64,000 bases of DNA from Aquabacterium humicola (GTDB lineage: Bacteria > Pseudomonadota > Gammaproteobacteria > Burkholderiales > Burkholderiaceae_C). The DNA lies in contig NZ_JARGNB010000011.1 in NCBI RefSeq assembly GCF_030167915.1, positions 1 through 64,000 of the forward strand, in the 5' to 3' direction. Below the pieces are notes generated by a model that was not told the origin of the DNA, did not search any database, and worked only from the letters and a program-made list of their open reading frames with translations. A program made the translations under genes and the position numbers. This document shows, piece by piece, positions 7,236 to 16,403 of the stretch (the first letter of the stretch is position 1; the number at the start of each line of letters is the position of its first letter).

Positions 7236-8804
7236 ATGTCACTGACCGTCGTGATTCCCGCGCTGAACGAAGAACGCCGCATCGCCGAGGTGGTGCAGGC
7301 CGTGCGCGCACAGGCGCCGCAGCTGCCGATCATCGTCATCGACGATGGCTCCGTGGACCGCACCGTGGAGCTGGCGCGCGGCGCCGGCGCGCGCGTGGTG
7401 ACCAGCTCGATGCTCGGCAAAGGTGCGTCGATGCAGGACGCGCTGGAGCTGGTGCAGACGCCGTGGGTGCTGTTCCTCGACGGCGACCTGACGGGCCTGC
7501 GGCCCGACCTGGTGCAGCGCATGACGCAGCCGCTGGCCGATGACACGGCCGATCTCGTGAAGGCGCGCTTCGGCCGCAGCGGCGGTCGCGTCACCGAGCT
7601 GACCGCCAAGCCGCTGCTGCGCGCGTTCTTTCCCGAACTGGCCATCTACTCGCAGCCGCTCGGCGGCATCGTCGCCGGCAGCCTGAAGCTGCTGCGTTCG
7701 CTGACGCTGGAGGACGACTACGGCGTCGATGTCGGCCTGCTGATCGACGCGCACCTGTGCGGCGCGCGCATCGCCGAGGTCGACATCGGCGAGCTCGCGC
7801 ACGACAGCCAGCCGCTGGAGCGCCTGAGCCTGATGGCGCAGCAGGTCAGCCGCGCGATCATGCAGCGCGCGAAAGTCTCCAGCCGCTTCTCGTTCGAGCA
7901 GTTCCTCGAGCTGGAAGAGCTGGAGCGCCAGTCGCGCGGCACCTTCGAGCGGCTGGCCGAGCGCCTGGCCGATGCCGAGCGCATCGCGCTGCTGTCGATC
8001 GACGGGCCCTTGAGCGACCACTCGTTCATGCACGAGCTCGCGCGCCAGACCGGACGCGAGGCGGAACTGACCAAGGCCATCGAGCTGAATGCCCCCGACG
8101 GCCCGGGCCAGCGGCAGGCGATCGCGCGCGTCTTCAAGTTCGTGCACCAGCGCGACTTCGAACGCGTGGCGCGCGCGCTGCCGCTGCATGGCGACGCGGT
8201 CGAGGCGATCAAGCGCCTGCGGCGCGCCGGCTGGCTGGTCGGCGTGGTCAGCGACGGCTTCTTCGTCTCCACCGACATCGTGCGCCGCCGCGTCTTCGCC
8301 GATTTCGCGATGGCCCACTTCATCGCCTTCGGCGCGCAGATCTGCACCGGCCTGGAGCGCCTGAACCCGGCCTTCGTGCACGGGGACCATCCGCAGCCCG
8401 ACGCGATCGACAAGGCCAACGTGATCCGCCACCTGCGCGACCAGGTGCCGCGTGCGGCGCGCATCGTGATGGTCGGCGCCGGCACGCACGACCGCGCGAT
8501 GCTGGCGCTGGCGGACCAGGGGATGATCGTCGACAGCCGCCATCCGGCCGCCGACGATGGCCGCTTCGAGCGCTTCAGCAGCCTCGCTGCCGTGGCCGAC
8601 CGCCTGCTCGCGGGCGACACCGGCCCGGCGCCGTCGCTCGACGGACCGGTGGCCGCGGCCATGGCCGTCGCCGCGGCCTGCGAGCGGCGCGGGCCGGTCA
8701 GCGCAGGCTCACCGTCTGACGCTTCCATGCCGGGTCCTGCCAGCGGGCGAACGCCGACAGCAGCTCCGGGGTGCTCGCCTGCTTCTCCATTTGCAGGGTC
8801 GTGA
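7236..8804 (+). CDS. glucosyl-3-phosphoglycerate synthase-like (GT81) enzyme fused to an altered HAD domain
   Basis: 522-aa two-domain protein. Residues 1-215 match GT81 glucosyl-3-phosphoglycerate synthases: VVIPALNEER, IDDGS, LGKGA, the metal-binding FLDGDL (80-85), GGRVTELTAKPLL, QPLGG, YGVDVGLLIDA and AHDSQPL with the His at 189. Such enzymes join a nucleotide sugar to 3-phosphoglycerate. Residues 245-455 have the layout of a SerB-like HAD phosphatase, with motif II Ser339 and motif III Lys393 in place. However, motif I reads S254-I-D-G-P where D-x-D-G-T is expected, and motif IV reads GAGTHD (414-419) where GDGxND is expected. The nucleophile Asp and one Mg2+ ligand are therefore missing and the HAD part may be inactive. 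The 3' end overlaps the convergent gene by 107 bp; the last 60 residues are low in complexity. Confidence 0.8.
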   Translation: MSLTVVIPALNEERRIAEVVQAVRAQAPQLPIIVIDDGSVDRTVELARGAGARVVTSSMLGKGASMQDALELVQTPWVLFLDGDLTGLRPDLVQRMTQPLADDTADLVKARFGRSGGRVTELTAKPLLRAFFPELAIYSQPLGGIVAGSLKLLRSLTLEDDYGVDVGLLIDAHLCGARIAEVDIGELAHDSQPLERLSLMAQQVSRAIMQRAKVSSRFSFEQFLELEELERQSRGTFERLAERLADAERIALLSIDGPLSDHSFMHELARQTGREAELTKAIELNAPDGPGQRQAIARVFKFVHQRDFERVARALPLHGDAVEAIKRLRRAGWLVGVVSDGFFVSTDIVRRRVFADFAMAHFIAFGAQICTGLERLNPAFVHGDHPQPDAIDKANVIRHLRDQVPRAARIVMVGAGTHDRAMLALADQGMIVDSRHPAADDGRFERFSSLAAVADRLLAGDTGPAPSLDGPVAAAMAVAAACERRGPVSAGSPSDASMPGPASGRTPTAAPGCSPASPFAGS

Positions 8805-10137
8805 GCTTCAGCACCTCGAAGCTGCGCTTGAAACGGCCATCGATCCGGCTCTCGCGCGCCACCAGCAGGCGATCGATGCCCGGGCCCCAGCCGGCGAACT
8901 CGACATAACCGAGCTCGGGGCCTTGCGCGGCCGGCGGCAGCACGTCGACCGACCACGTGCCCTGCGTGCGGCGGAACACCCAGAGCTCGCGCCAGCCGTC
9001 GAGCGGCTGCACGGCCAGCGTCAAGGCGGCCGCCTGGGTGTTCGCGCGTGCCGATGCGGTCCACACCAGACCGAAGGTGCAGTGGCGGGCGAGCGCGCGG
9101 GCCGGCGAGCTGCCGGGCGTCTTCGTGTCGACCAGCACGACGCAGGTCTCGCCCGGCTGGCCGGGTTCGGTTCGCACGGCCAGCCCGCTGGCGGTGGCCG
9201 CCGGCACCGGCTCGGCCGCCCACCGCGAGGCGCCCACGCGGATCGCCGCGTCGTTGTAGTCGCGCTGGTCTTCGTCGCTCAGCTCGGCCTTGTCGATCGC
9301 GGCCAGCTCGGCGATCGCACGCTGGGCCGCCGCGGCGGCGGCCGGCGCGTCCTCGCGGCGCGCCTGCTGGAAGGCCAGGCTCGCCCACACGCCGGCGCGG
9401 CGCAGCCGCAGCTTGTTCTTCGTGGTCTCGGGCAGCTGGACGAAGGCCGATGCATTCACCTGGTCGAGCACGTTCGCGCGCCACTGGTCCAGCGGCAGCC
9501 GCTGCACCGGTGACAACGCGGAATCGACGCAGTCGTGGCGCGTCAGCCCCAGCGCCGCGCGCGCGCGCTGCTCGGGGGTCGCGGGCAGAGCAAGCACACG
9601 GCGGAAGGCGTCGCCGTCGTAGCAGGGCTGCAGCGCGCCGTCGCGTTCGGTGCCGGCGATCTTCACGCCATAGTGGTTCACGACCTCCAGGTGCGCGGCG
9701 ACCGTCGCCGACGCCGCCTGCCCCGGCTTCAGCGCCGCGCGGCGCGCCAGCCGGTCGGCCAGCGTGCCGATGATGTCGAAGGGCTCGGCATCGAGCTTCT
9801 CGGTCGGCACCGCCTGCAGGTAGGCGGCGGCGTAGCCGATGCCCAGCGCTTCCGCGCCGGGCGTGTCGCGCACGAAGCGCATCACCGCGAGCAGGCCGTC
9901 GGCCTCGGCGGGCTTCAGCTCGGTGGTGCGCACCTGGCTTGCACGCACGAAGCCGGCGCGCTCGCGGCGGTGGTCCCAGACCTGCAGGTAGTCCAGCCGG
10001 CGGCCGCGCACCTCGAGCGCATCGCCCTGCCACAGCACGGCCTGCTGCGCGGCGGAGTCGCGCGGTGCGGCGCGCAGCGCGGTCTGGTCGGTGGTGACGA
10101 TGGCCATCGTGGCCAGTGCGGTCAGCAGCATGATCAT
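8698..10137 (-). CDS. secreted SH3-like hypothetical protein
   Basis: 479-aa protein with an N-terminal signal-like segment (MIMLLTALATMAIVTTDQ) followed by an SH3b-like stretch (TALRAAPRDSAAQQAVLWQGD, quoted in part, then GDALEVRGRRLDYLQVWDHRRERAGFV) at about residues 20-75. The rest is an alpha-helical region rich in Ala and Arg, with a beta-rich C-terminus. Not otherwise recognised. The start ATG overlaps the stop of the upstream SPFH gene as ATGA, so the two are translationally coupled and probably act together in the envelope. It converges with the GT81/HAD gene. Confidence 0.65.
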   Translation of the reverse strand: MIMLLTALATMAIVTTDQTALRAAPRDSAAQQAVLWQGDALEVRGRRLDYLQVWDHRRERAGFVRASQVRTTELKPAEADGLLAVMRFVRDTPGAEALGIGYAAAYLQAVPTEKLDAEPFDIIGTLADRLARRAALKPGQAASATVAAHLEVVNHYGVKIAGTERDGALQPCYDGDAFRRVLALPATPEQRARAALGLTRHDCVDSALSPVQRLPLDQWRANVLDQVNASAFVQLPETTKNKLRLRRAGVWASLAFQQARREDAPAAAAAAQRAIAELAAIDKAELSDEDQRDYNDAAIRVGASRWAAEPVPAATASGLAVRTEPGQPGETCVVLVDTKTPGSSPARALARHCTFGLVWTASARANTQAAALTLAVQPLDGWRELWVFRRTQGTWSVDVLPPAAQGPELGYVEFAGWGPGIDRLLVARESRIDGRFKRSFEVLKLTTLQMEKQASTPELLSAFARWQDPAWKRQTVSLR

Positions 10138-11351
10138 TGTTCCCCTGCGTTGTCGTCGCTGGCCGTGGCCACGCCCTTCGGCAGCTTGCCGATCAGCGCC
10201 GAGCCGATGAAGCTGCCGTCGGACGGCGGCGGCGCGATGATCACCGACACCTTGTCCGAGAGCTTGTCGGCCAGCGTCTTCTGGATCAGCAGCGGGTGCT
10301 TGCTGATCAGCGCGCCGTCGCGGGCCATCTGCTCGCTGGCGATCCTGCCGACGCGGTCGAGGCGGTAGCCTTCGGCATCGGCCAGCTTCTGGCGGGATTC
10401 GGCTTCGCCCGCGGCTTCGATGCGGCGCGCCTGCGCCGCGCCTTCGGCGGCCCGGATGCGCGACTGCTTCTCGGCTTCGGCCTCGAGCTGGCGCTGCTCG
10501 ATCTGCTTCTGCTTGAAGGGCAGCACGTGCTTCATCGCCTCTTCCTGCGCCTTCGCGGCGATCACCTGCTCGGTGGCGGCGGCCTGCGCGTTCTTCTCGC
10601 GGCGCACGCGCTCGGCCTCGCCTTCGAGCGCGGTCTGCTGCACATGCTTGGCCTTCAGCTCCAGCGTGTAGCGCATCTTCTCGGTCTCCAGCTCCTGCGC
10701 GAGCAGCCGGTCCATGCCCTGGCGGTATTCGGTGGGCAGGTCGACCTGGCCCATCTGCACGCTGCGCAGCAGGATGCCGTCGGCGGCCAGCCGCGGCTTC
10801 AGCTCGGCTTCGATCTGCGCCTGGATGTCGGCGCGCCTGGCCGAGAAGATCTCGCGCACGGTGTAGCGGGTGAAGGTCTTGTAGATCACGCCCTGCACCG
10901 CGGGGCGCACGACCTCGCCGCCGATGTCCTCGGGCAGGCTGCGCGACATCGCGAAGAGGCGGGCCGGGTCGAGCGCATAGCGGATCGTCAGGTCGACGCC
11001 CAGCGACAGGCCTTCGACCGACTGGAACGGCGCGTCGCCGTCGGCCTTCGCGCTGTCGAGCGGCCGGTAGACCTGGTCGCGCAGCGAGAAGCGGCGCAGC
11101 TCGTGCAGGCCGGGCACGCGCAGCAGCGAGCCTTCGTGGTGCAGGCTCGCGCTGCCGGTGAGCTGGTTGCTGCGCACGACCACCTCGCCGCGCTCCACCG
11201 TCTGCAGCGGCGGATTCAGCGCTACCGCGTAGCCGCCGACCGCGATCGCCGCGGTGCCGAGCAGCAGGCCCATGCGGCTGCGCAGGGCCAGGGTGGTGGA
11301 ACGGAAGGCCCGGGCCATCAACTGGGCGAGGGCATTCAGGCGGGGATTCAT
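10134..11351 (-). CDS. SPFH/Band 7 (prohibitin-like) membrane protein
   Basis: 405-aa SPFH protein. A single transmembrane helix at about residues 28-48 (GLLLGTAAIAVGGYAVAL) is followed by TVERGEVVVRSNQLTG and a prohibitin-type SPFH domain up to about residue 220, then a long charged coiled coil rich in Glu, Ala, Lys and Gln to about 345. This gives the look of a prohibitin/HflK-type ring protein facing the periplasm. The ATG at 11351 with GGAG upstream is preferred to the in-frame ATG at 11411. It forms a two-gene operon with the SH3-like gene and is divergent from a two-component system. Confidence 0.85.
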   Translation of the reverse strand: MNPRLNALAQLMARAFRSTTLALRSRMGLLLGTAAIAVGGYAVALNPPLQTVERGEVVVRSNQLTGSASLHHEGSLLRVPGLHELRRFSLRDQVYRPLDSAKADGDAPFQSVEGLSLGVDLTIRYALDPARLFAMSRSLPEDIGGEVVRPAVQGVIYKTFTRYTVREIFSARRADIQAQIEAELKPRLAADGILLRSVQMGQVDLPTEYRQGMDRLLAQELETEKMRYTLELKAKHVQQTALEGEAERVRREKNAQAAATEQVIAAKAQEEAMKHVLPFKQKQIEQRQLEAEAEKQSRIRAAEGAAQARRIEAAGEAESRQKLADAEGYRLDRVGRIASEQMARDGALISKHPLLIQKTLADKLSDKVSVIIAPPPSDGSFIGSALIGKLPKGVATASDDNAGEQ

Positions 11352-11520
11352 CGTGGTGCTCCGGGTGGTGGGTGGGTTGTCGCGCTGGTTGTTCGCGTCG
11401 ACGGAAGCCATTCTTCGAATCGGCCCCGGAAGCCGATAGCGGCGCGCGGGGCGACTGTCTTCCGGCCCCGGAAGAAAGCTTCACACCGGCTCGCGCGGGG
11501 CCGGTCGACAATCCGGCGCC

Positions 11521-12234
11521 ATGAACAGCGGGAATGCGCCGATCGTGGCGCTGATCGAGGACGATGAGCCGACCAGCAACCAGCTCAAGGGCTGGATCGA
11601 GGCCGCGCGGCCGGGCCTGCGCATCGAGCAGTGGTTCGACCGCGATGCCGCCGAAGCCGCGCTGGCGCGCACCCGCTACGACCTGGTGGTGCTGGACATC
11701 GAGCTCGGCCGCGAGCGCCATGCCGGCGTCGCGCTGATCAACACCATCAACCGGCTGCACCACGGCACGCCGGTGCTGGTGGTGTCGGCGATGCCGGCGG
11801 CCATCTACCGCGGCATCATGAAGGCGCTCGACGCCTGGGACTACCTGCAGAAGACGAGCTTCTCCGAGGCCGACTTCATCGACACCGTGCTCGAGATGCT
11901 GCGCGCCGTGCGCGACAGGGCGCCGGTCGCCGCGCCGGCGGGCCCCGCCAGCGAGCTGGCGATCGACCCGCTGCGCCAGAGCACGCCGCTGTGGCGTGGC
12001 CAGCGCCTGAACCTGCCGCTGACGGCGCAGCGCATCCTCGCGACGCTGTACCAGCGCCGCGGCGAGGTCGTCAGCTACGAGGCGCTGTTCGAGGTGGTCA
12101 AGAGCGGCCGCAACCGCGACAACGTGCGCAAGCACGTCAGCACGATCCGCGATGCGCTGCGCGAGATCGAGCCCGGCTTCGACGGCATCGAGAACGTGCC
12201 GATGCGCGGCTTCCGCTGGAGCGGCCCGAAGTGA
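11521..12234 (+). CDS. response regulator with winged-helix output domain
   Basis: 237-aa response regulator. The receiver domain has the acidic pocket EDDE, the acceptor Asp in YDLVVLDIELG and the lysine in YLQKTSF. A linker of about 30 residues leads to a C-terminal DNA-binding domain (about 145-237) with LTAQRILATLYQRRGEVVSY and a terminal FRW wing, an OmpR-like fold although divergent. Its stop overlaps the GTG start of the kinase gene. A GACAAT sequence lies nine bases before the ATG and there is no Shine-Dalgarno sequence. It is divergent from the SPFH/SH3 operon, a likely but unproven target. Confidence 0.85.
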   Translation: MNSGNAPIVALIEDDEPTSNQLKGWIEAARPGLRIEQWFDRDAAEAALARTRYDLVVLDIELGRERHAGVALINTINRLHHGTPVLVVSAMPAAIYRGIMKALDAWDYLQKTSFSEADFIDTVLEMLRAVRDRAPVAAPAGPASELAIDPLRQSTPLWRGQRLNLPLTAQRILATLYQRRGEVVSYEALFEVVKSGRNRDNVRKHVSTIRDALREIEPGFDGIENVPMRGFRWSGPK

Positions 12235-14483
12235 GGTCGTGGCGCCTGCCGCGTGCTGGTCTCGGGGGCTGGCGGCTGCCGCGCGCCGTGCCGCTGCGCC
12301 TGCGCATCTTCTTCCGCGCGGTGTTCGCGGGGCTGGCGCTGGCCACGCTGGCGATGGCGGTGGGCGTGCTGGTCGAGGAAAAGCAGCTCGCGCACCGCCA
12401 CTACCAGGCCGGATTGCAGAAGACCCAGGAGCAGATCGTCGCGCGGCTGCGCCACCCGACCGGCCAGCTGGCGCTGCTGAACCCGCGCATGGACCGGGAC
12501 AAGCCGGGCGATGTTGGCGGGCCGCTGCGGCCGCTGGTGCTGCCCTTCTCGGCGATCGATTTCGACGACAAGACCAAGGTGCAGCAGGCGGTCGAGATGG
12601 CCGGCTGCCTGGTGCAGTACCGCGACGGCGCGACGCTGTGCGTGGCGGTCGGCAACAACCCGTTCGCCGGGGGCTTCATCTACCTGGCGGGCAGCTTCGC
12701 CAGCGGCGCGCTGGTGCCGCATCTGCCGGGCGAGCTCGACTTCACGACCTCGCACCGCGTGCGCGTCTCGGTCGCGATGCGCGGCCAGACCTGGCGTTGG
12801 GTGGCGCCCTTCGAAGCGCTGGCCGATGGGGCGAACGTCGGCCCGTCCGGCGCGCCGGGATTGCGCGGTCGACTGACCGGTTATGTCGACGGCGTGCCGA
12901 TCGTGCACGGCACGAAGACCGTGCGCGACTTCCGCGGCTGGTTGTGGCAGGACGGCCGCTGCATCGACGAGCCGGCCGACCCGGCGCGGCACGCGAGCGT
13001 AGCGAGCCCATCGGGCCATGCGAGCGCAGCGAGCCCATCGGGCCATGCGAGCGCAGCGAGCCCCTCGGGCCACGCGAGCGCAGCGAGCCCATCGGGTGAT
13101 TGTGCGAAGCGCTCCTTCTTTTCGATCCGCCTGCCGGTCGAGGTCTTCCGCGACGCGCTGTTCCAGGCCGACCGGGGGCGCATCGTCTGGCCGCCGCCGG
13201 ACCTGGCGCAGATCCTCGTGCGGCTGCAGGTGCTGGCGCCGGGCGACGGCGCGCCGCTCTTCGACAGCGACAGCGAAGGGGCCGAGCCGCCGTTCGCGCT
13301 GGCCGACCTGCGCACGCTGCTGCTGCCGGGCGAGCGCCTGGCGCTCCGCCGCGAGGGGGCCACCGAGGATCTGGTCACGCTGGTCGGCGGCAGTGCGGCC
13401 GACGAGGCGCCGCGCGCACGCTGGATCGACGGCCTGGTGCGCCGGCTGCCGGTGGACGGCTACGACGCGCCGCTGCAGCTGCGCGGGGCGATCGCGACGC
13501 CGCTGGGCCGCTACCAGCTGGTGCTCGACGGCGACGTGCGCAGCGTCAACCGCACGCTGGCCGCGGTCGCCACGCGGGTGTCGGGTTACGTCGGCGCGAT
13601 GCTGGCCGCGGTGCTGGTCGCCTGGCTGCTGATCGAGCTGCGCATCATCCGCCGCATCACCGTGCTGACCAAGCGCGCGGCCAGCGTCTCGCAGGGCATG
13701 AAGTCGGCCGGCGGGCTGCCGCGCATCGACGTCGCCGACCTGCGCGGCAGCGACGAGCTGGGCGTGCTGGCGGGCGGCCTGCAGGATCTGCTGCAGCGCG
13801 TCGACGAGGACCTCAAGCGCGAGCAGATCCGCGCGCAGCAGGAGAAGGACCAGTGGCATGCGGTGGGGCACGAGATCGTCTCGCCGCTGCAGTCGCTGCT
13901 GGCGCTGCATGGCGACCCCGACGATCCGAGCCACCGCTACCTGCGCCGCATGCAGCAGGCGGTGCAGGTGCTGTATGGCCAGGCCTCGCCGAGCGAGGCC
14001 TTCGAATCGACGACCCTGCAGCTGGCGCCGATCGACCTCGAGACCTTCCTCGGCCATGTGGCGGCGAATGCCGACGCGGTGGGCATCCACCGGCTGCGCT
14101 ACGAGTCGCCCGGCGCGCGTGTGCTGGTGCGCGCCGACGAGTTCTCGCTGGAGGACGTGGTGACGCACGTGCTGCGCAACGCCGACCGCCACCGCACGCC
14201 GGGCAGCACGATCACGCTGCGGCTCGGTTTCGATGAGCGCGAGGCCCGCGTCGAGATCTGGAACGAGGGCGCGCCGATACCCGAGGCGATGCTGGAGAAG
14301 ATCTTCGAGTACGGCGTGTCCGACCTGGGGGACCAGGCCGGTGACGACGACCGCTCCGGCGAGGGCCACCGCGGCCAGGGCCTCTTCGTCGCGCGCACCT
14401 ACATGGCGAAGATGGGCGGCACGATCGCCGCGCGCAACGGCGACGGCGGCGTGACCTTCACCTTGCGGCTGCCGCGGGTGTGA
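12231..14483 (+). CDS. membrane sensor histidine kinase with 9-residue tandem repeats in the sensor region
   Basis: 750-aa kinase starting at the GTG that overlaps the regulator stop (GTGA). First transmembrane helix at about residues 25-47, a large periplasmic region, and a second helix at about 450-472 followed by a HAMP-like linker. The H-box is [10 protein letters not shown] with His547; the ATPase domain shows VLRNADRH (N-box), WNEGAPIP and [11 protein letters not shown]. The periplasmic part contains four copies of HASAASPSG (residues 254-289), encoded by a 27-bp minisatellite. This block looks like an in-frame insertion, since flanking sequence resumes ordinary composition. The sensed signal is unknown. 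Confidence 0.85.
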   Translation: MRSWRLPRAGLGGWRLPRAVPLRLRIFFRAVFAGLALATLAMAVGVLVEEKQLAHRHYQAGLQKTQEQIVARLRHPTGQLALLNPRMDRDKPGDVGGPLRPLVLPFSAIDFDDKTKVQQAVEMAGCLVQYRDGATLCVAVGNNPFAGGFIYLAGSFASGALVPHLPGELDFTTSHRVRVSVAMRGQTWRWVAPFEALADGANVGPSGAPGLRGRLTGYVDGVPIVHGTKTVRDFRGWLWQDGRCIDEPADPARHASVASPSGHASAASPSGHASAASPSGHASAASPSGDCAKRSFFSIRLPVEVFRDALFQADRGRIVWPPPDLAQILVRLQVLAPGDGAPLFDSDSEGAEPPFALADLRTLLLPGERLALRREGATEDLVTLVGGSAADEAPRARWIDGLVRRLPVDGYDAPLQLRGAIATPLGRYQLVLDGDVRSVNRTLAAVATRVSGYVGAMLAAVLVAWLLIELRIIRRITVLTKRAASVSQGMKSAGGLPRIDVADLRGSDELGVLAGGLQDLLQRVDEDLKREQIRAQQEKDQWHAVGHEIVSPLQSLLALHGDPDDPSHRYLRRMQQAVQVLYGQASPSEAFESTTLQLAPIDLETFLGHVAANADAVGIHRLRYESPGARVLVRADEFSLEDVVTHVLRNADRHRTPGSTITLRLGFDEREARVEIWNEGAPIPEAMLEKIFEYGVSDLGDQAGDDDRSGEGHRGQGLFVARTYMAKMGGTIAARNGDGGVTFTLRLPRV
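12990..13097 (+). repeat. 27-bp tandem repeat, four copies, inside the kinase gene
   Basis: Four in-register 27-bp units at 12990, 13017, 13044 and 13071, differing by a few substitutions, each encoding HAS(A/V)ASPSG. The unit length is a multiple of three, so changes in copy number would alter the length of the sensor region without shifting frame. Each unit carries GCGAGCGCAGCGAGC, which could fold on itself. Confidence 0.9.
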
Positions 14484-14509
14484 TGCGGTTCGGCGCCGCG
14501 GCGCTGGCC

Positions 14510-14524
14510 TACACTGACCGCATG
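14510..14524 (+). promoter_or_regulatory. -10-like TACACT six bases before the hisI ATG
   Basis: TACACT at 14510-14515, then six bases, then the hisI ATG at 14522, with no Shine-Dalgarno sequence. The arrangement equals that at the DUF815 gene and suggests a leaderless transcript. No good -35 hexamer is visible. Confidence 0.35.
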
Positions 14525-14917
14525 GATTGGCTGGCAGAGATCAAGTGGGATGCCGACGGGCTGGTGCCCGTCATCGCGCAGGAAGCGTCCTCGGGCGACG
14601 TGCTGATGTTCGCGTTCATGAACCGCGAGGCGCTCGAGCGCACCTCGGCGATCGGCCAGGCGGTGTACTGGAGCCGCTCGCGGCAGAAGCTGTGGCACAA
14701 GGGCGAGGAGTCCGGCCACTTCCAGCAGGTGCACGAGATGCGGCTGGACTGCGATGCCGACGTCGTGCTGCTGAAGGTGACGCAGCTCGGCCACGAGCCG
14801 GGCATCGCCTGCCACACCGGGCGCCACTCCTGCTTCTTCCGCAAGCTCGACGAGCAGCGCACCTGGCAGACCGTCGAGCCGGTGCTCGAGGACCCCGAAC
14901 GCATCTACCGGAAATGA
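14522..14917 (+). CDS. hisI: phosphoribosyl-AMP cyclohydrolase
   Basis: 131-aa HisI, which opens the purine ring of phosphoribosyl-AMP in histidine synthesis. The family core is present: [26 protein letters not shown], and the metal-binding set LDCDADV plus [13 protein letters not shown]. The ATG at 14522 gives the expected N-terminus ([10 protein letters not shown]); an in-frame start at 14480 would lie in the kinase gene. The stop overlaps hisE as ATGA. In relatives hisI usually follows hisF; here the gene to the left is a sensor kinase, so the his cluster is interrupted or begins anew at this point. Confidence 0.95.
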   Translation: MDWLAEIKWDADGLVPVIAQEASSGDVLMFAFMNREALERTSAIGQAVYWSRSRQKLWHKGEESGHFQQVHEMRLDCDADVVLLKVTQLGHEPGIACHTGRHSCFFRKLDEQRTWQTVEPVLEDPERIYRK

Positions 14918-15285
14918 ACGACCTGACGTCCCAGGACCTGCTCGCCCGCCTGGCCGCGGTGATCGAGTCGCGCAAGCCCGAAGCCGGCGGCGACCCGGAC
15001 AAGAGCTACGTCGCGCGGCTCTTCGCGAGGGGCCTGGACGCGATGCTGAAGAAGGTCGGCGAAGAGGCCACCGAAACGGTGATGGCCGCCAAGGACGGCG
15101 AGCCGCAGAAGGTGGTCTACGAGGTCGCCGACCTGTGGTTCCATTCGATGATCGTGCTGGCCGCCTTCGACCTGAAGCCGGCCGACGTGCTGAACGAGCT
15201 CGCGCGCCGCGAAGGCCTGTCGGGGCTCGAGGAATTCGCGCTGCGCCGCGTGCAGCAGCGCGAGCAACAGGAGGATCCCCGATGA
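14914..15285 (+). CDS. hisE: phosphoribosyl-ATP pyrophosphatase
   Basis: 123-aa all-alpha HisE of the MazG-like superfamily, the second step of histidine synthesis. Recognised by [24 protein letters not shown] and the acidic helix [14 protein letters not shown]. The start overlaps hisI (ATGA) and the stop overlaps the DUF4870 gene (ATGA at 15282), so the three are translationally coupled. Confidence 0.95.
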   Translation: MNDLTSQDLLARLAAVIESRKPEAGGDPDKSYVARLFARGLDAMLKKVGEEATETVMAAKDGEPQKVVYEVADLWFHSMIVLAAFDLKPADVLNELARREGLSGLEEFALRRVQQREQQEDPR

Positions 15286-15677
15286 ACGAACAACCGTCTT
15301 CCGCGCTGACCGTCACCGACAGCCAGACCGACCAGTCGCTGCGTACCATCGGCCACATCAGCTACGCGCTGCACGCGATCGTCGCGGTCGGCGCGGTGCT
15401 GCCGGGCGCGCAGGGCAGCATCCTGCTGCTGATCGCCGCCTTCATCCTCGACCTGGTGAAGAAGGACGACGCCAAGGGCACCTGGCAGGAATCGCACTTC
15501 CGCTGGCGCATCCGCAGCGTGATCTTCAGCGCCATCGCCTACGTCGTGACGATCCCGCTGTGGCTGCTGCTGGTGGTGCCGGGCTGGATCGCGTGGATCG
15601 TCATCTCGATCTGGTTCCTCTACCGCGTGATCCGCGGCTGGCTGGCGCTGAACGATCGCCGGCCGATGCCCGTCTGA
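15282..15677 (+). CDS. DUF4870-family membrane protein
   Basis: 131-aa small membrane protein. Three or four hydrophobic segments are visible (about 27-42, 47-58 and 80-118), with the charged loop [20 protein letters not shown] typical of DUF4870/Tic20-like proteins. Role unknown. It is embedded between hisE and the HIT gene, a context often seen in this order of bacteria. Confidence 0.8.
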   Translation: MNEQPSSALTVTDSQTDQSLRTIGHISYALHAIVAVGAVLPGAQGSILLLIAAFILDLVKKDDAKGTWQESHFRWRIRSVIFSAIAYVVTIPLWLLLVVPGWIAWIVISIWFLYRVIRGWLALNDRRPMPV

Positions 15678-15693
15678 ACTTGCTGCAAACGCC

Positions 15694-16041
15694 ATGAACG
15701 CCGACCCCAACTGCATCTTCTGCAAGATCGTCGCGGGCCAGATCCCGTCGAAGAAGGCCTACGAGGACGACGACATCCTCGCCTTCCACGACATCCACCC
15801 GTGGGCGCCGGTGCACATCCTGATCATCCCGAAGCGCCACATCGCCAGCATGGTCGACGTCGGCCCGGACGACGCGGCGCTGCTGGGCAAGATGATGGCG
15901 ATCTCGCCGCGGCTGATGAAGGAGCTCGGCGTTACCAACGGATACCGCCACGTGATCAACACCGGGCGCGACGGCCTGCAGGAGGTGCCGCACGTGCACC
16001 TGCACGTCATGGGCGGTCCGCGGCCCTGGTTGAAGGGCTGA
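15694..16041 (+). CDS. hinT: HIT-family nucleotide-binding hydrolase (HinT-like)
   Basis: 115-aa histidine-triad protein. It starts CIFCKIVAGQIPSKKAYED and ends with the triad HVHLHVMGG. HinT enzymes hydrolyse purine nucleoside phosphoramidates such as AMP-lysine. Length and motifs are complete. It sits between DUF4870 and tatA, probably in the same transcript as hisIE. Confidence 0.92.
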   Translation: MNADPNCIFCKIVAGQIPSKKAYEDDDILAFHDIHPWAPVHILIIPKRHIASMVDVGPDDAALLGKMMAISPRLMKELGVTNGYRHVINTGRDGLQEVPHVHLHVMGGPRPWLKG

Positions 16042-16102
16042 CGGGCTCCGAGCGTCGAAATTCACGGCTGGCCGTGGAACCGAACTGTCAAATCCGCTCC
16101 CC

Positions 16103-16108
16103 TAGAAT
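16103..16108 (+). promoter_or_regulatory. -10-like TAGAAT upstream of tatA
   Basis: TAGAAT lies 28 bases before the tatA ATG, in the only gap of note (94 bp) within the his/tat run. A -35 element is not obvious. An internal promoter for tatABC is plausible. Confidence 0.3.
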
Positions 16109-16135
16109 CCTCAGATTCGTCTTCAGGAGCGTGTG

Positions 16136-16378
16136 ATGGGATCCTTCAGCATCTGGCACTGGCTGATCGTGCTGGTCGTGGTGGTGCTGATCTTCGGCAC
16201 CAAGAAGCTCAAGAACATCGGCAGCGACCTCGGTTCGGCCGTCAAGGGCTTCAAGGACGGCGTGCGCGACGGCACGTCCTCGGCCGACGCGGCGACGCCG
16301 CCGCAGCAGCAGGTCGGCACGACCCCCAAGGCGGCCGACGCGAACACCGTCGACGTCGAAGCCAAGCACAAGTCCTGA
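16136..16378 (+). CDS. tatA: Sec-independent translocase subunit TatA
   Basis: 80-aa TatA. A short N-terminal membrane helix ([17 protein letters not shown]) is followed by the [20 protein letters not shown] amphipathic helix and a polar tail. TatA oligomers form the conduit for folded proteins. ATG 16136 is preceded by AGGAG; a GTG one codon earlier is also in frame. First of the tatABC set. Confidence 0.95.
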   Translation: MGSFSIWHWLIVLVVVVLIFGTKKLKNIGSDLGSAVKGFKDGVRDGTSSADAATPPQQQVGTTPKAADANTVDVEAKHKS

Positions 16379-16403
16379 TCCATCGGATGCCTGACCGCCG
16401 CCG

